From Rhodosporidiobolus odoratus (lineage: Eukaryota > Basidiomycota > Microbotryomycetes > Sporidiobolales > Sporidiobolaceae), in NCBI GenBank assembly GCA_034387635.1, contig JAOANU010000014.1:248001-312000 (forward strand): 64,000 nt of DNA, written 5' to 3'. The notes under the pieces were generated by a model. It saw only the letters and a program-made list of their open reading frames with translations. It was not told where the DNA came from and made no database searches. Each line of letters opens with the position of its first letter. Position 1 is the stretch's first letter. A program made the position numbers and the translations under genes. Below are positions 23,918 to 34,187 of the stretch, in pieces.

Positions 23918-26298
23918 ATGACAACCTACCCGCCAACCGCCACACCCGCGCACGTCTTTACCGAGAACCCGACGCGTACCATGTCCGGCAGTGCAAGCAA
24001 CCCGGCGAACACCGGGGTGAGCGATGGAGCGACGGATCCGCGCGGAGACGAGGGGATCGATGCAGTGCCGATTAACAAAGAGGCTTTCGAGAGTTATCCG
24101 GAGGGACCATGGAGGATCGTGGGCGCTGCGTTCGTGTTGGTGTCAACTTCGCTGGGCGGGGTACGTCTCGCAGTCTCTCCTGTTCTCGCGCTACTATACG
24201 CGAGTCTCTGTGGTATACGAGGCGGTCAACCCGAACCTTTGAGCGGGTAGACATCACCTCGCCAACCCGAGTTTACCTCACTGACCTGGACACCGCTCAT
24301 TCCTCTGATGAACTCAGGTCTATTCCTGGGGAGTCTACCAAGATGCGCTTGTAGCGCAGAGTGTCGCTCCCTCGGCTACCCTCGCTTGGGTCGGTTCCAC
24401 CCTCGCCACTTTACAAGCAGTATTGGCGATTCCTATCAACCGGTTGGTAGCTGCCTATGGACCGGTACGTACCATCCACCTCTCCTCGAACCTGTTGAGA
24501 ACGCCACTCGCTTCGTCAGGGGATCTGCTAGACCTGGCGGTTGATGATCTCGTGTGCTCACCTCGTCTCTTTTGCGCGCCCCCGCAGCGCCGGATTGCGT
24601 TGATAGGATCCATTCTCTGCGCCTCGGCCCTTATTCTGGCGAGCTTCTGTACACGGAGCATTGGCGGACTGGTCGTCACTCAAGGCCTGATGTTCGGCAC
24701 CGGTTCGTCCTTTTAACTTCTTCCATCCACCCTTTCTCGCTTCTCGCCCTTCACCTTCAGGCTTCGACTGACTGTCGTTCTGTTCCATATCGAGGTGCAG
24801 GTCAAGGCATGGTGTTCTTTCCATCTGCTATGCTTCCTTCGCAGTACTTTAGTCGGAGGCGCAATATCGCGTGCGTTGCAGACACTTCTGCTTCTGCAAC
24901 ACCCTTTCCATACCCTTTCCTCGGCTGTTACTCGTCGTGCTGCACGTTCGCGATTATTTTCTCTTCATTGGCTGACCGAAGTCCTGGTCTCACAGTACCG
25001 GCATAGTCTATTCCGGCGCCGGAGTAGGCGGCGCGCTCTTCAGCATCATCTCCTCCCAACTCCTACGGCGACTCAGTCTCGCTTGGACCTTCCGAATTAT
25101 GGGTTTCCTCATCGCCGGTTGCAACATCCCCGCCGCACTAGTGTTGACGACTAGGGCGGCCAAAGAACCGCTGAGAAGTGGGAAGAAGGTGGTGGATTGG
25201 TTAGTCCGGCTTTCCCACCCCGTCCCTTCATGTATTTCATGCTGCAACTGAGCGTCTCTTCGCTTGGGATTGCTTGCAGGTCGCTGTTCAGAGACTTGCG
25301 CTTCATCCTATTGTTGGTCGGCACATCTGTTGCGGTCTTTCCCCTTTTCGTGCCGCCTTTCTTCCTTCCCCTCTACGGTTCCTCCCTTGGCCTTTCCGCT
25401 TCAACCTCGTCCTTGATCCTAGCCGGTACGCCCCGTTTCCTCCACCTCCGTGATACCCCCTCTGGGTTGCCAGACCGCCTCTCACTCCCCTTTTGTACCG
25501 GAATCTCACAGGTTTCAACCTCTCCAGTGCCGCTGGTCGCATAGCCTTTGGGCTAGGAGCCGACTCTCTCTTCGGTAGCCTTAACTCACTTGTCATGTGC
25601 TTGTCGATGGTCTGCGTTTCGACCCTGGCCATTTGGCCGGTTGCTACAACGCTTCCTCCGCTGTATGCCTTTTTCTTCCTGTTCTTCCTCATTTACGTGT
25701 AAGCTTGAAGTCGCTGACGCGTCCTCGCGCCGTGCTTGTAGAATTGCCTTCTCTGTGATCAACGGTTTCTGCGCCGGTGAGCCCGCTACGCTTCATCGGG
25801 ATACTCGACTCGGTGCTGCTTGATTTCTTGGCTGACCGAGAGTTTCGACGATGCCGCAGGTGGAATGTTCTCCCTCATCCCCGGTACTTTGTCGTCTATC
25901 TTTGGCAGCGGGGCCTTGCCTGTCGTCTTCTCCATGAGTCCGTCTTTCCGCTTTGCACTTATACCCCATCCCGATCACCTTCTCACTGTTCTCCTTGGTC
26001 TGGCAGTTCTCTCTTCCTTCGCCCCCGGCTATTTCCTCGGCGCCCCTATAGCAGGTCCGTCCAGCACTTCATCCGGCCTTTCCCCTCCCTTCGTGCACGG
26101 GTCAAGCTGACCCCCGATCGTCGTCTTTGCGAATCCCTCTTTGCAGGCTATCTTTTGCAAGCCTTTGGCGGTGAACAAGGTGGTTATGCCGCGTATCGCC
26201 CTGCTATCTTTTATTCGGGTGGGTTGAGTCTGTTTGCGGCGTTGTGTGTGTTGACGGTCAGAGTGAAGTTGTCGAGAAAGGTGATGAAGAGGATGTAG
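23918..26298 (+). CDS. MFS transporter, monocarboxylate-type (copy 2)
   Basis: Exons 23918-24160, 24318-24464, 24588-24702, 24801-24870, 24996-25199, 25280-25425, 25512-25662, 25742-25776, 25860-25937, 26007-26054, 26147-26298 give 462 residues. It aligns with the preceding gene end to end, with only the N-terminal ~75 residues differing strongly. Matching blocks include YSWGVYQDALVAQ, SQYFSRRRNIA then GIVYSGAGVGG, LRSGKKVVDW, FVPPFFLPLYGSSLGLSAST and YLLQAFGG. Nine exon boundaries are shared with copy 1; one intron of copy 1 is absent and one extra intron is present (at 25200-25279, after KKVVDW). A second Met in frame lies at 23981. The substrate is unknown. Confidence 0.9.
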
Positions 26299-26563
26299 AA
26301 GGGAGGAAGAAAATACATCGAATTGTCGGAGTTGTATGTAAGGCCGGCTGATGTTGAGTTTCGGGATGAAGTGACCGAGCGAGGGATGTGCAAGTTGCCG
26401 GGAGAGAGAGGGAGATGGAGAGGGAGAGGATGAACGAGAATCGACAGGGCGACGCGAACCAATCTCGTCCTGCTGCACTTGAACCCTACTTGACGCGCAT
26501 ACACAGCGAAGGCCACTCTAGCACGCTACAATCACTCTGCAGGAACGCTTGCCCCGAGCCCAT

Positions 26564-29500
26564 ATGGCGTCCACGTCGTCGTCTAATCCAACTTGTCCGT
26601 TGGTTCAACAATCTTCAAATCGAAATGATCGCACTCCATTCGTCCCTATACGCAAGCATAAACCCACTAACTCACCACCACCTTCACCATTACTCTCACC
26701 ACCTCCTGCAACCACCCGCTTGACGCGGACTATGGTACAACCTCCATCTACATCCATTGGAGGAACAGCAGGAGGGGCGACAGCGGGTCCTGTGAGAGTC
26801 CTACCGACTCCCTTGGGGTCCAGCAATATCCACAACCTACCCACCTCCCCACCCCTCTCCAAACTCACTTACGCCTCTCCCGCTCTCACCTCATCCGACT
26901 CATTCACCTCCCCACCTCTCTCTTCCGCCCCTCGGATCCGAGCCAAAATCACCCCCGCCGCTCAACCTCGCCGAAAAGCTCTCCCTGGGACAGAGTATGC
27001 CGATATCCCAACCGCAGCCTTGGGCCCTTCCAGTCCGATTAAACGAACTCCGGCTCGTCAACCACCTCAGCCTTTATCGTCACCCTCTGTTTCGACCTCC
27101 TCCTTCGGGGCTTTCCCGAGTATGTGTTCTGTGCCGGAGGATGGGGAGATGGGAACGCTCCAAGGGGGGATGATGGGCCTTGGGCTGGCGAATCCCTTTT
27201 CTCCTCCTCCTTTGCGGTCAGTGACCGGCTCAGCGTCGGGCGCAGGATTCGCCAGAGTTAGGAGAGGTAAAGGAGGGAGGGAGAATGTCCTAGTCTGCGT
27301 CAGGTGCGTCAGAGGACCCCTCCCGCTACGTCCCGAGGTCGCTCGTGCTGATAATGGCTGTCTGCCGGGGACGCAGGGTTCGACCGCCAGCAGCTAAATT
27401 GGCGGCTTCGAATAAGCTGATCGATGAGGTTGCTTGGGATGTGGATGAGGCTAGTGGGAAGCTAGTGCAGTATGCGGGAGGACCAGAGTATCTCTTCGGT
27501 ATGACCCTTCTTACCTGCTACATTCGAGGGTCTCACTGACTTTTGCCGTTTTGGGCAGACTCTGTGGTCACCGGTTCGAGGAACGAGGAGGTATATGTGG
27601 AAGCAGGACGAGAATTGGTATTGTGCGTCGATTTCTTCGGATCATGGGTGTTCGAGCTGATTGTTGGCCGACAGGGACGCTATGGAGGGCTTTGACGCTG
27701 TCATCTTTGCCTATGGACAGACAGCCTCCGGCAAGACTTTCACACTGGTGAGCTCCTCATGCTTGGTGAGTTGGTCAGGCAAGCGTGGGCGCTCATCTCG
27801 ACTCGTGCACAGTCTGGCAACCACTCCAATCCTGGTATCATTCCTCAAGCTGTCTCGGACATCTTCAGCTTCATTCGAGACGTGAGTTCTAGCTCTTGTA
27901 CCGCTCTGCTACTGGAAGGCGATACATTGCTGTGCCGTCCCGGCTGACCATGCCTGTCTCCCCACAGCACCCTGAAAAGGAGTTCCTCCTTCGAGCATCC
28001 TACCTCGAAATCTACAACGAAACCCTCAAGGATTTGCTTGACCCAACGTCGGGACCCGTCAAAGTCCGACAAGACGAAAAGGCAAGCTTTCTTTCGGCTT
28101 ATCGCGACTTCCATGGAAAAACAGCTGACGACCATGTCAACTTGCAGAAACGCTTCTTCGTCCAACCGCTGCGAGAAGAGGTCGTGACGACTGAAGCACA
28201 GGTCGCCGCTCTCCTCCGAAGAGGTAACGACAACCGCCACGTTGGGCAAACCGACTTTAACGAGAGGAGTTCTCGCTCACACAGCGTTTTCCAGATGGTA
28301 CGTACTACTTTTTCTCACCCCTCTCATGCGCCTTCTTGCTCACTCTCTTCTGCTGTATCAACCCGCAGACCATAGAATCCCGCGACGACCCCACCTCGAC
28401 CTCCTCCATCCTTTCCGAAGCATCAACACCTCGACGCGGCATGGCCCAGATGACCCCCAGTGCTCCACGACTGACCCCAGGTGCGGATGGAGTGGTGAGG
28501 ATGAGTCGGTTGAGCTTGATTGATCTGGCGGGGAGTGAACAGGCTACGAGCCAGATTGAACGGAGGTAGGTCGGCATCGCCTTTTCCTATCCTTCCCCAT
28601 GCAGCATTGTCTGCTGAGGCTCGGAAGACGATTGACTGGAATCGTTTCCGACTTCGCAGATCCGAAGGCGCCTTTATCAATAAGTCCTTGTTGACACTTG
28701 AGAAGGTCATTGCTTCGTTGACGAGCGATGCCAAACAAAAGTACGCCTTTTCCCCTATCCTCCTCGCCCCCTGCTGAGCTCGAACCTCTCAAAACAGACC
28801 TCACGTTCCCTACCGCGACTCGAAGCTCACTCAAATCCTCCAACCCTCCCTCTCCGGTGACGCTCGAGTCGCTGTCATCGCTACTATGAACCCCAGTCCT
28901 ATGGCTATTGAGGAGAGCAAATCGACACTCAAATTTGCACAAAGAGTTAAAAAGGTCGTGTTGAAAGCGGTCATGCATGAGGTGGTGGATGACAAGGCGT
29001 TGATTACCAAGTATCGGTCACATGTATGTTTGTTTCCTCTGTTCTTGCCGTTCTTGCGTCGATGTTTGTGCGAATGCTGCTGATCCTCAAGGCGGCATCG
29101 ACTGTAGATTGCCATGCTCGAGGCGCAACTCAAGTCCACCCTGGCTTCTGCACCTAGTACGCCTTCGCAAGCGGACTTCGAAGCGGACAAGAGTCGCGTG
29201 CGTAGCTCGTGTTCCCCGTACCCTATATCGCCTGCTCGCTGACGCCCTCAGACGGTCCGCGCACTCTCAGCAAACGAAGCAAGCAGAACGCGTGCATGAC
29301 TTGGAGCGACAGGTGGAGGAGTTCCGGTCACTCTTCTTGACAAGTCATAATATGGAGCAACGGCGGAAAAGCGTACGACTCACTCCATTCATCAGCGTTG
29401 CCACTGCTAACACTCTACACGTCATCGCAGGCCCTTCCTCCTCGCCCCGTCTCGCCAATGAAGGTCGGCCGTTCCGACTCTCCAGACGATGACGATTCCA

Positions 29501-30197
29501 CCTCTGTACACGACGCCCTCGCCGAAGCACAAGACGACCTCCTCACTCTCCGATCCGAGCGGGATTCTCTCCTCCTCCGCATCTCCACCCTCGAAGCCGA
29601 CCATCTCTCCACCCTTCAAAGTTCCGACTCTGAAAAGGACGCTAGAATCGCAGAACTCTTAAGGGAGAATCAGGAATTGAGGGTTGTGGTGATGAATGTC
29701 GATGTTGGGGAAGAAGGGTTGAAGAGGATGGAGAGGAAGTTTGAGAGGAGGGAGGAGAGACATAAGGTTTATCAGGAGGGGTTGGAGGCTAGTTTGGCTT
29801 TGGAGAGAAAGGTTCGCCTGGTCTCTCTTTCTCACTTGTTCACACCACATTTTATTTGGCACGGACCGACGACAATGCTGACGAACGCGCTTTCCTCGTT
29901 CACCGATAGCGGGGCGCTCAATTCGAACGCTTCATCCTTCAACACCTCACCTCTCAAACTCAAGTCCTCAAATCTGGCCGTCGTTCTTCAGTCATCAACG
30001 GTATCAGCAGTACCGGAGGCGGTCTCCCTCATTCAGCGTCCTTGAACGGCTTCGTACCCCTCATGGCTGAATCCCCGGACCTCGACGCCATTTCGCCCGA
30101 CTTTGTCGAGTTGGAGGAGTTGCCGTTTTCTTCGGCGGCTAGGGATACGATCAGGAAGAGTGGGAGGGGTGGAGCCGGGGCGGGGTTGTTCGGATGA
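26564..30197 (+). CDS. Kinesin with N-terminal extension (kinesin-7/Kip2-Tea2-like)
   Basis: Exons 26564-27303, 27377-27498, 27559-27622, 27675-27747, 27813-27881, 27968-28081, 28148-28297, 28369-28565, 28660-28740, 28798-29023, 29108-29197, 29271-29372, 29431-29811, 29910-30197 give 898 residues. The motor starts near residue 243 (ENVLVCVRVRPP). It carries the P-loop GQTASGKT, switch I NERSSRSHSVF, switch II LIDLAGSE, INKSLLTLEKVI, and PYRDSKLTQILQPSL, and ends in the neck KFAQRVKKVVLKA. Heptad-rich coiled coil follows. The ~240-residue Ser/Pro-rich extension before the motor is typical of the Kip2/Tea2/KipA class, plus-end-directed motors that carry polarity factors along microtubules; the class assignment is inference. 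The 28082 donor is GC (AAG|GCAAGC). Confidence 0.92.
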
Positions 30198-30531
30198 GAA
30201 GGTAAGCGCATTCGTTGGATTGGATTCAAGTCGGACTGTATGGTTATTTCCTTTCTTTCCTTGAACTTATATTTAGTAGTACCGCGACGTAGCGACTATG
30301 TAGGCGTTCGATGTTGTACTCGTATCTGGCGTGCCATTTTTACCTAGCATCGTCTTGGTCGAAGAGGTACGAAAACACAGGAAAGAACAACAGAGGGATC
30401 GATGATGTAAACGCTCAGCGATTGCAGACCAGCTGCTCTACCGCACGACCTTCCAACATTATCCTGCTCCTCCGCAATGACCCCCTGTGAAACGCTCACA
30501 GCTTACGATTTGAGGAAAGCTGAAGTCCGCA
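30198..30531. other. Tail-to-tail spacer, no gene
   Basis: The kinesin 3' end faces the stop codon of a tentative reverse-strand gene. A tRNA-like string around 30421-30455 was examined and rejected. Confidence 0.4.
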
Positions 30532-31311
30532 TCAAGAGACGCAAAATCTCCGGATCCCTTGAATGCTTCCAGTGCCCCATTTGAGGGCGACGTCGTGAGC
30601 CACCTGTTTCCACGTCAGACCAATTGTATTGCCCGGGCAGACTTTCGATGTACAGCCGCGTGTGACGATGTAGGAAAACGCGGGAGTGCAAAAATTGGCG
30701 GGATTGGTCAGGGTGATGTTCTGGCCGCAGAAGGCCGAGAGGCCGCCGCGATTCTTGTACTGAGTGGCATACCAAGCGAGACTCAGCTTGTTGAACCAGA
30801 GAGGAAAGGGACAAATGCAGAAGGGGAAGAGGAACACGCAAAGTCTTCCGACAAAGAAGCCGAAGAGTACCGCTCGCGAACTTTGCCATCCTCCGCCATG
30901 ACTCCCGATAAGGTGTCCAGAGGACAAACAGGTGATAACTCGTACCACCACGCGCCTGTAAGCGACGTCTCGCGGCCTTTGGCGGAAAAGCTGTCCGCCA
31001 AGGGGATTGGCGACTGTGGGCGTCCGATACCGTTAGGGGCGACTTGACCGGAATAGATGACGGGGGGGGACGGACAGCGTGACTGAGGAGAGGGATAGAG
31101 GGAGGTTGTGCGGTCTTCGAAGGGGACGCGGATGAAGCGGGATGAGGTAGAGGTAGCAGAGGGCGTTGTGGAGGAAGAGAGGCTCGTCGTGCGATCTTTT
31201 GAAAGGCACTCTGGCGACCGGGGTTTTCGTCGAGGCGCTAGTAGCTGGATTCGCTACAGCAAGCGATCCGACGAGAGTGAGGAGTGGAAGAATGGAGTTG
31301 AGGATGTCCAT
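30532..31311 (-). CDS. Tentative small secreted protein (barwin/DPBB-like C-terminus)
   Basis: A clear signal peptide starts at 31311 (MDILNSILPLLTLVGSLAVA). The last exon, 30786-30532, encodes 84 residues with CGQNITLTNPANFC, VTRGCTSKVCPGNTIGLTW and a WGTGSIQGIRRF end. This resembles the double-psi beta-barrel of RlpA/barwin-type secreted proteins (CG start, C-x-CPG, final strand). I could not connect the two ends with consistent phase. Between them one frame (31170-30960) reads FIRVPFEDRTTSLYPS and SPVCPLDTLSG, which partly repeats the upstream ARVPFKRS motif. Either an unusual intron or a frameshift is present. The function would be extracellular; no enzyme activity is claimed. Confidence 0.4.
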
Positions 31312-32071
31312 CTCGAAGGCGAGTAAGGACCGGAAAAAACAGTAAGAAACGAAAGCGGAAACCGGTTGAGGCTGCATCGACGGCGAGCTGCAACACAATA
31401 GGAGTACATCTTATGACGCTAGGCGGGGGAGCGGTGCGGGCGGCGAAAGGTAAGTAGACGAAACGGATCAGGGAAAACTGAGAGGACAATGATGTGCGGC
31501 GGCGACGAAGCCAAGTTGGGCGAGGATGCGCAGGCGCGGCATGGCAGCTGAGCGCACTATTATACAATGGATTGATGAGTGTGCGGAAGAGACGCGGCTG
31601 AGGCAGCAACGGGAGGACGGAGGAGAGAAAGCAGTTACGAGCCACAATAGCTTGTCTATGTCGACCACTTGGCGTTCATGACGCCGTAGGCGATGATACC
31701 AGGGCGCTCTGAAACGCGGTCGACCACTTGAGCCTTCGCCTAATGCAATTGTAGTTGCGTCGTCGGGGTAGGAAGTATTCAACTGATGAGAATACAGCGA
31801 GGTCGTCCACGCGTCAGGAATAGGCAATTCGCGCAGATAGCAGCTGTAAAGTGTTAGTTTGATCCCTCAGCGTGCTGTATGAATCATCAAGCGAGTCATT
31901 GTCGAGCTAGGCGTGTTCAACCTTGTTGAGGGATCCCTAATTCCCCTTTCTCTGCTACTTCTACCTCGCATCTCGCATACCAGGCTGCTGTGACCGTGCA
32001 GCATACTTAGAAGCCTACCTTCAACACTCGCCCACTACCCGCGTCATCCCCCATTCCTCTCCCGCCTCAAG
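31312..32071. other. Region with an unassigned coding-like fragment
   Basis: On the reverse strand at about 31830-31670 a stretch reads like the end of a protein: after a TTAG acceptor the frame gives AKAQVVDRVSERPGIIAYG, then VMNAKWST-stop, with the C/G-ending codon choice of real genes, preceded in another frame by LREL, PIPDAWTTSLYSHQLN. No start or complete exon chain could be built and I do not recognise the family. It may be a gene relic. Confidence 0.35.
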
Positions 32072-33281
32072 ATGCCCTCCCTCCTCGACCTACCCGAAGA
32101 ACTCTCCATCTCATCGTGCAGCTCGCCGTTCCACCCGCGATGGCGACTTTCGAAGAGTATGAGGAGCGCGCAAAGACCCTGCACCACTGTGCCGCGACTT
32201 CGAAGCGTCTGCATCCCCTGGCAGTGCAGGAACTTCGCGACGTCGTTCGGGTACAGAAGAAGGGTGCACGTCTCGCTGGACCGGTCCTGACACCTGAAAC
32301 GGGTGTACGTGCTAGCGTTCTCGTGCTAGAAACCGCCGCGACAAATCTGGACGACGATGCGCCGTTCCGCAGTTTAGAGACCGACGAAATCTCCAGCCTC
32401 CTTCTCTTTACACCGGGAAGAACGGCACTATCGGTCTATGCGTCCCGCGCGCTCGACTTGTCGAGTGTGATGTCTCTCAGAAGTGAGCCTCTCTCCCTTG
32501 ACTTGGATCTATCGCACGCTTTGTAGACTCTGTTGGCTGCAGACCTCACCTCGCTCGTAATCCATGAGTGTGACATGCTCCACGTGGCGGATCAAGGTGG
32601 CGGCCTCAGCTTTAGTCACTTTGTCGCACTTTCCTTGACTCCTTCGCCATCACCGAGGATGACCAAGACGCCATTTTCTCGCCTAACCTCTTTCCGGCCC
32701 TTCGCCACCTTGGCATTAGTCAATTTTGGACCCTGTACTCCAACGACGAGGACGCGGGGGACCCATATGCCTTCGTTTTCGGCAACAACAGTCTCCCGTT
32801 CCTGTCGCGACTGAAAACGCTGTGTTGTGCAGCTGAGATGCTGCCGCTTACTCTCATCTTATCTCCTCCCGTACGAGTTCTCCGTATTGAGAGCATTGCG
32901 ACGTCCTATTTCCTCCCGCCTTTCCCCTATACCGCCAGTGTACCACACCTTGCCCTTCAACCCTACGCTAATCAGCACTTCTCTCCGGAGGCTCATGACT
33001 TCTCCTACTACGCCGATGCAGCTCGTGGAGCCTTCCAAGAGCTTTCCGACTCGATCAAGGCAGCGGTCCTGTCCCGCAACCTACCCCTCAAGCTAGTCCT
33101 CCTCGACAAAGCCTTTTCGTTCCCCTCAGTACCACCTGTCTTACACGCCGCCCAGGCCGCGTTCCTCGAGTGTTGCGCAGGGGCGGATATTGAGGTACTT
33201 TAGTCCGCGAAGCCAGAGTATGATCATGAGTTTATTGTTTCGAAGCAGTTTTTAAGGTGGTGCGAGGAAAAGTACGCTTGA
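32072..33281 (+). pseudogene. Decaying F-box/LRR-like gene
   Basis: The start MPSLLDLPEEL is typical of an F-box. After it, reading must shift by one base near 32103 to continue as HLIVQLAVPPAMATFEEYEE and CAATSKRLHPLAVQELR. A GTGAGC donor at 32483 and a CTGCAG acceptor at 32542 join LSSVMSLR to LTSLVIHECD. Downstream, from 32637, the frame holds ITEDDQDAIFSPNLFPALRH, an LRR-like LRIESIATSYFLPPF and ARGAFQELSDSIKAAV. A TAG at 33202-33204 interrupts the conserved C-terminus, which continues SAKPEYDHE to CEEKYA-stop. The relic at 11446-11640 has Gln where this copy has the stop. If translated from the internal Met at 32140, a shortened protein is still possible, so it may be a truncated gene rather than a dead one. 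Confidence 0.6.
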
Positions 33282-34187
33282 TTGCGCGGTCGACGGCGGC
33301 GAAGGGTATGCCTCCCTAGAGCCTCGCCCCATCGAAGTATGACTGGTGCTGACTGCTTGATCCATAGGTCGGTCGTACGGCAGCGGGAATCTTGGCAACG
33401 AACGAAATGGCCGGTCGCAGCTGCGCGTTTTTCCCCAGATACCGCTCGCGTGCAAGCGGATTTGACAGCCTGCGCACCGCTCGTCGAGGCATCGAATAAG
33501 TTTGAGGTGGCGGTGCTACACGCTAAGCCAGGCAGTCGGGTTTGATTGAACTGGGGAGAGTAGTCGAGCGAGGAAAAATGAATGGAAGACTGAGACGATA
33601 GCGTTTTCCACCTCTGCGCTCCGGCTTTCGTCGCGGGGTCCGCGACCGATCCCTGCGACCACCATCGTGTCTATGCTGCTGTCTGGCTTGTTGGTCAAGG
33701 TTGGATCTTCTCCCCACAAGTTGCCGTTGTTGGCTCCGTCACTTTTGGCTTGTGTCGTCTCAACCGCTTCTTGGGTTCTGCCTACCTACTGCAGGCCTTG
33801 CCTTTCGCTCAAGGGACTCAGTGTCGCTCTCGTTCCGCCTACGCAGGTTGCGACTCAGTCGCAGACGCTCGTCCCGCCGCGGCGCACAATCGACGGTATT
33901 ACTTGACGAGCAAAGATATAAGGACTAGGAAGCGTCGCATACGGGCTGAATCGGTAAGCGTGCTTTCCTTTGAACCCTCTGCGCCAGATGCCGAGCCTTC
34001 GAGGTTGGCGAGTTATTCGATCGGGGCAGAAGAGCAGGGTCACACATAGCGCTGTTACTGCCTGAGGCGGAACCTAGGCCAAGTGCTTAGTACCGTCTGA
34101 TGCTAGACCGCTCGGCGCAGACAAGGGGGTAGATGTGACTTTTCTCCGATCATACTAACTTTCCCTCCTTCAGCAGTTGTTTTCACC
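33282..34187. other. Intergenic, no supported gene
   Basis: About 0.9 kb with short open frames only. None shows a recognisable domain, and there is no consistent intron-exon chain. The right end is the presumed promoter of the large acidic-protein gene. Confidence 0.4.

Noticed and set aside
30421..30455. tRNA-like string on the reverse strand (GGTAGAGCAGCTGGTCTGCAATC)
   Set aside because: It resembles the D-arm and anticodon region, but a paired anticodon stem of normal size, a T-arm and an acceptor stem could not be formed.
33282..34090. Open frames suggesting a third MFS fragment (SAYLLQALPFAQG)
   Set aside because: Only a short similarity to the YLLQAFGG block of the transporters; neighbouring residues do not align.
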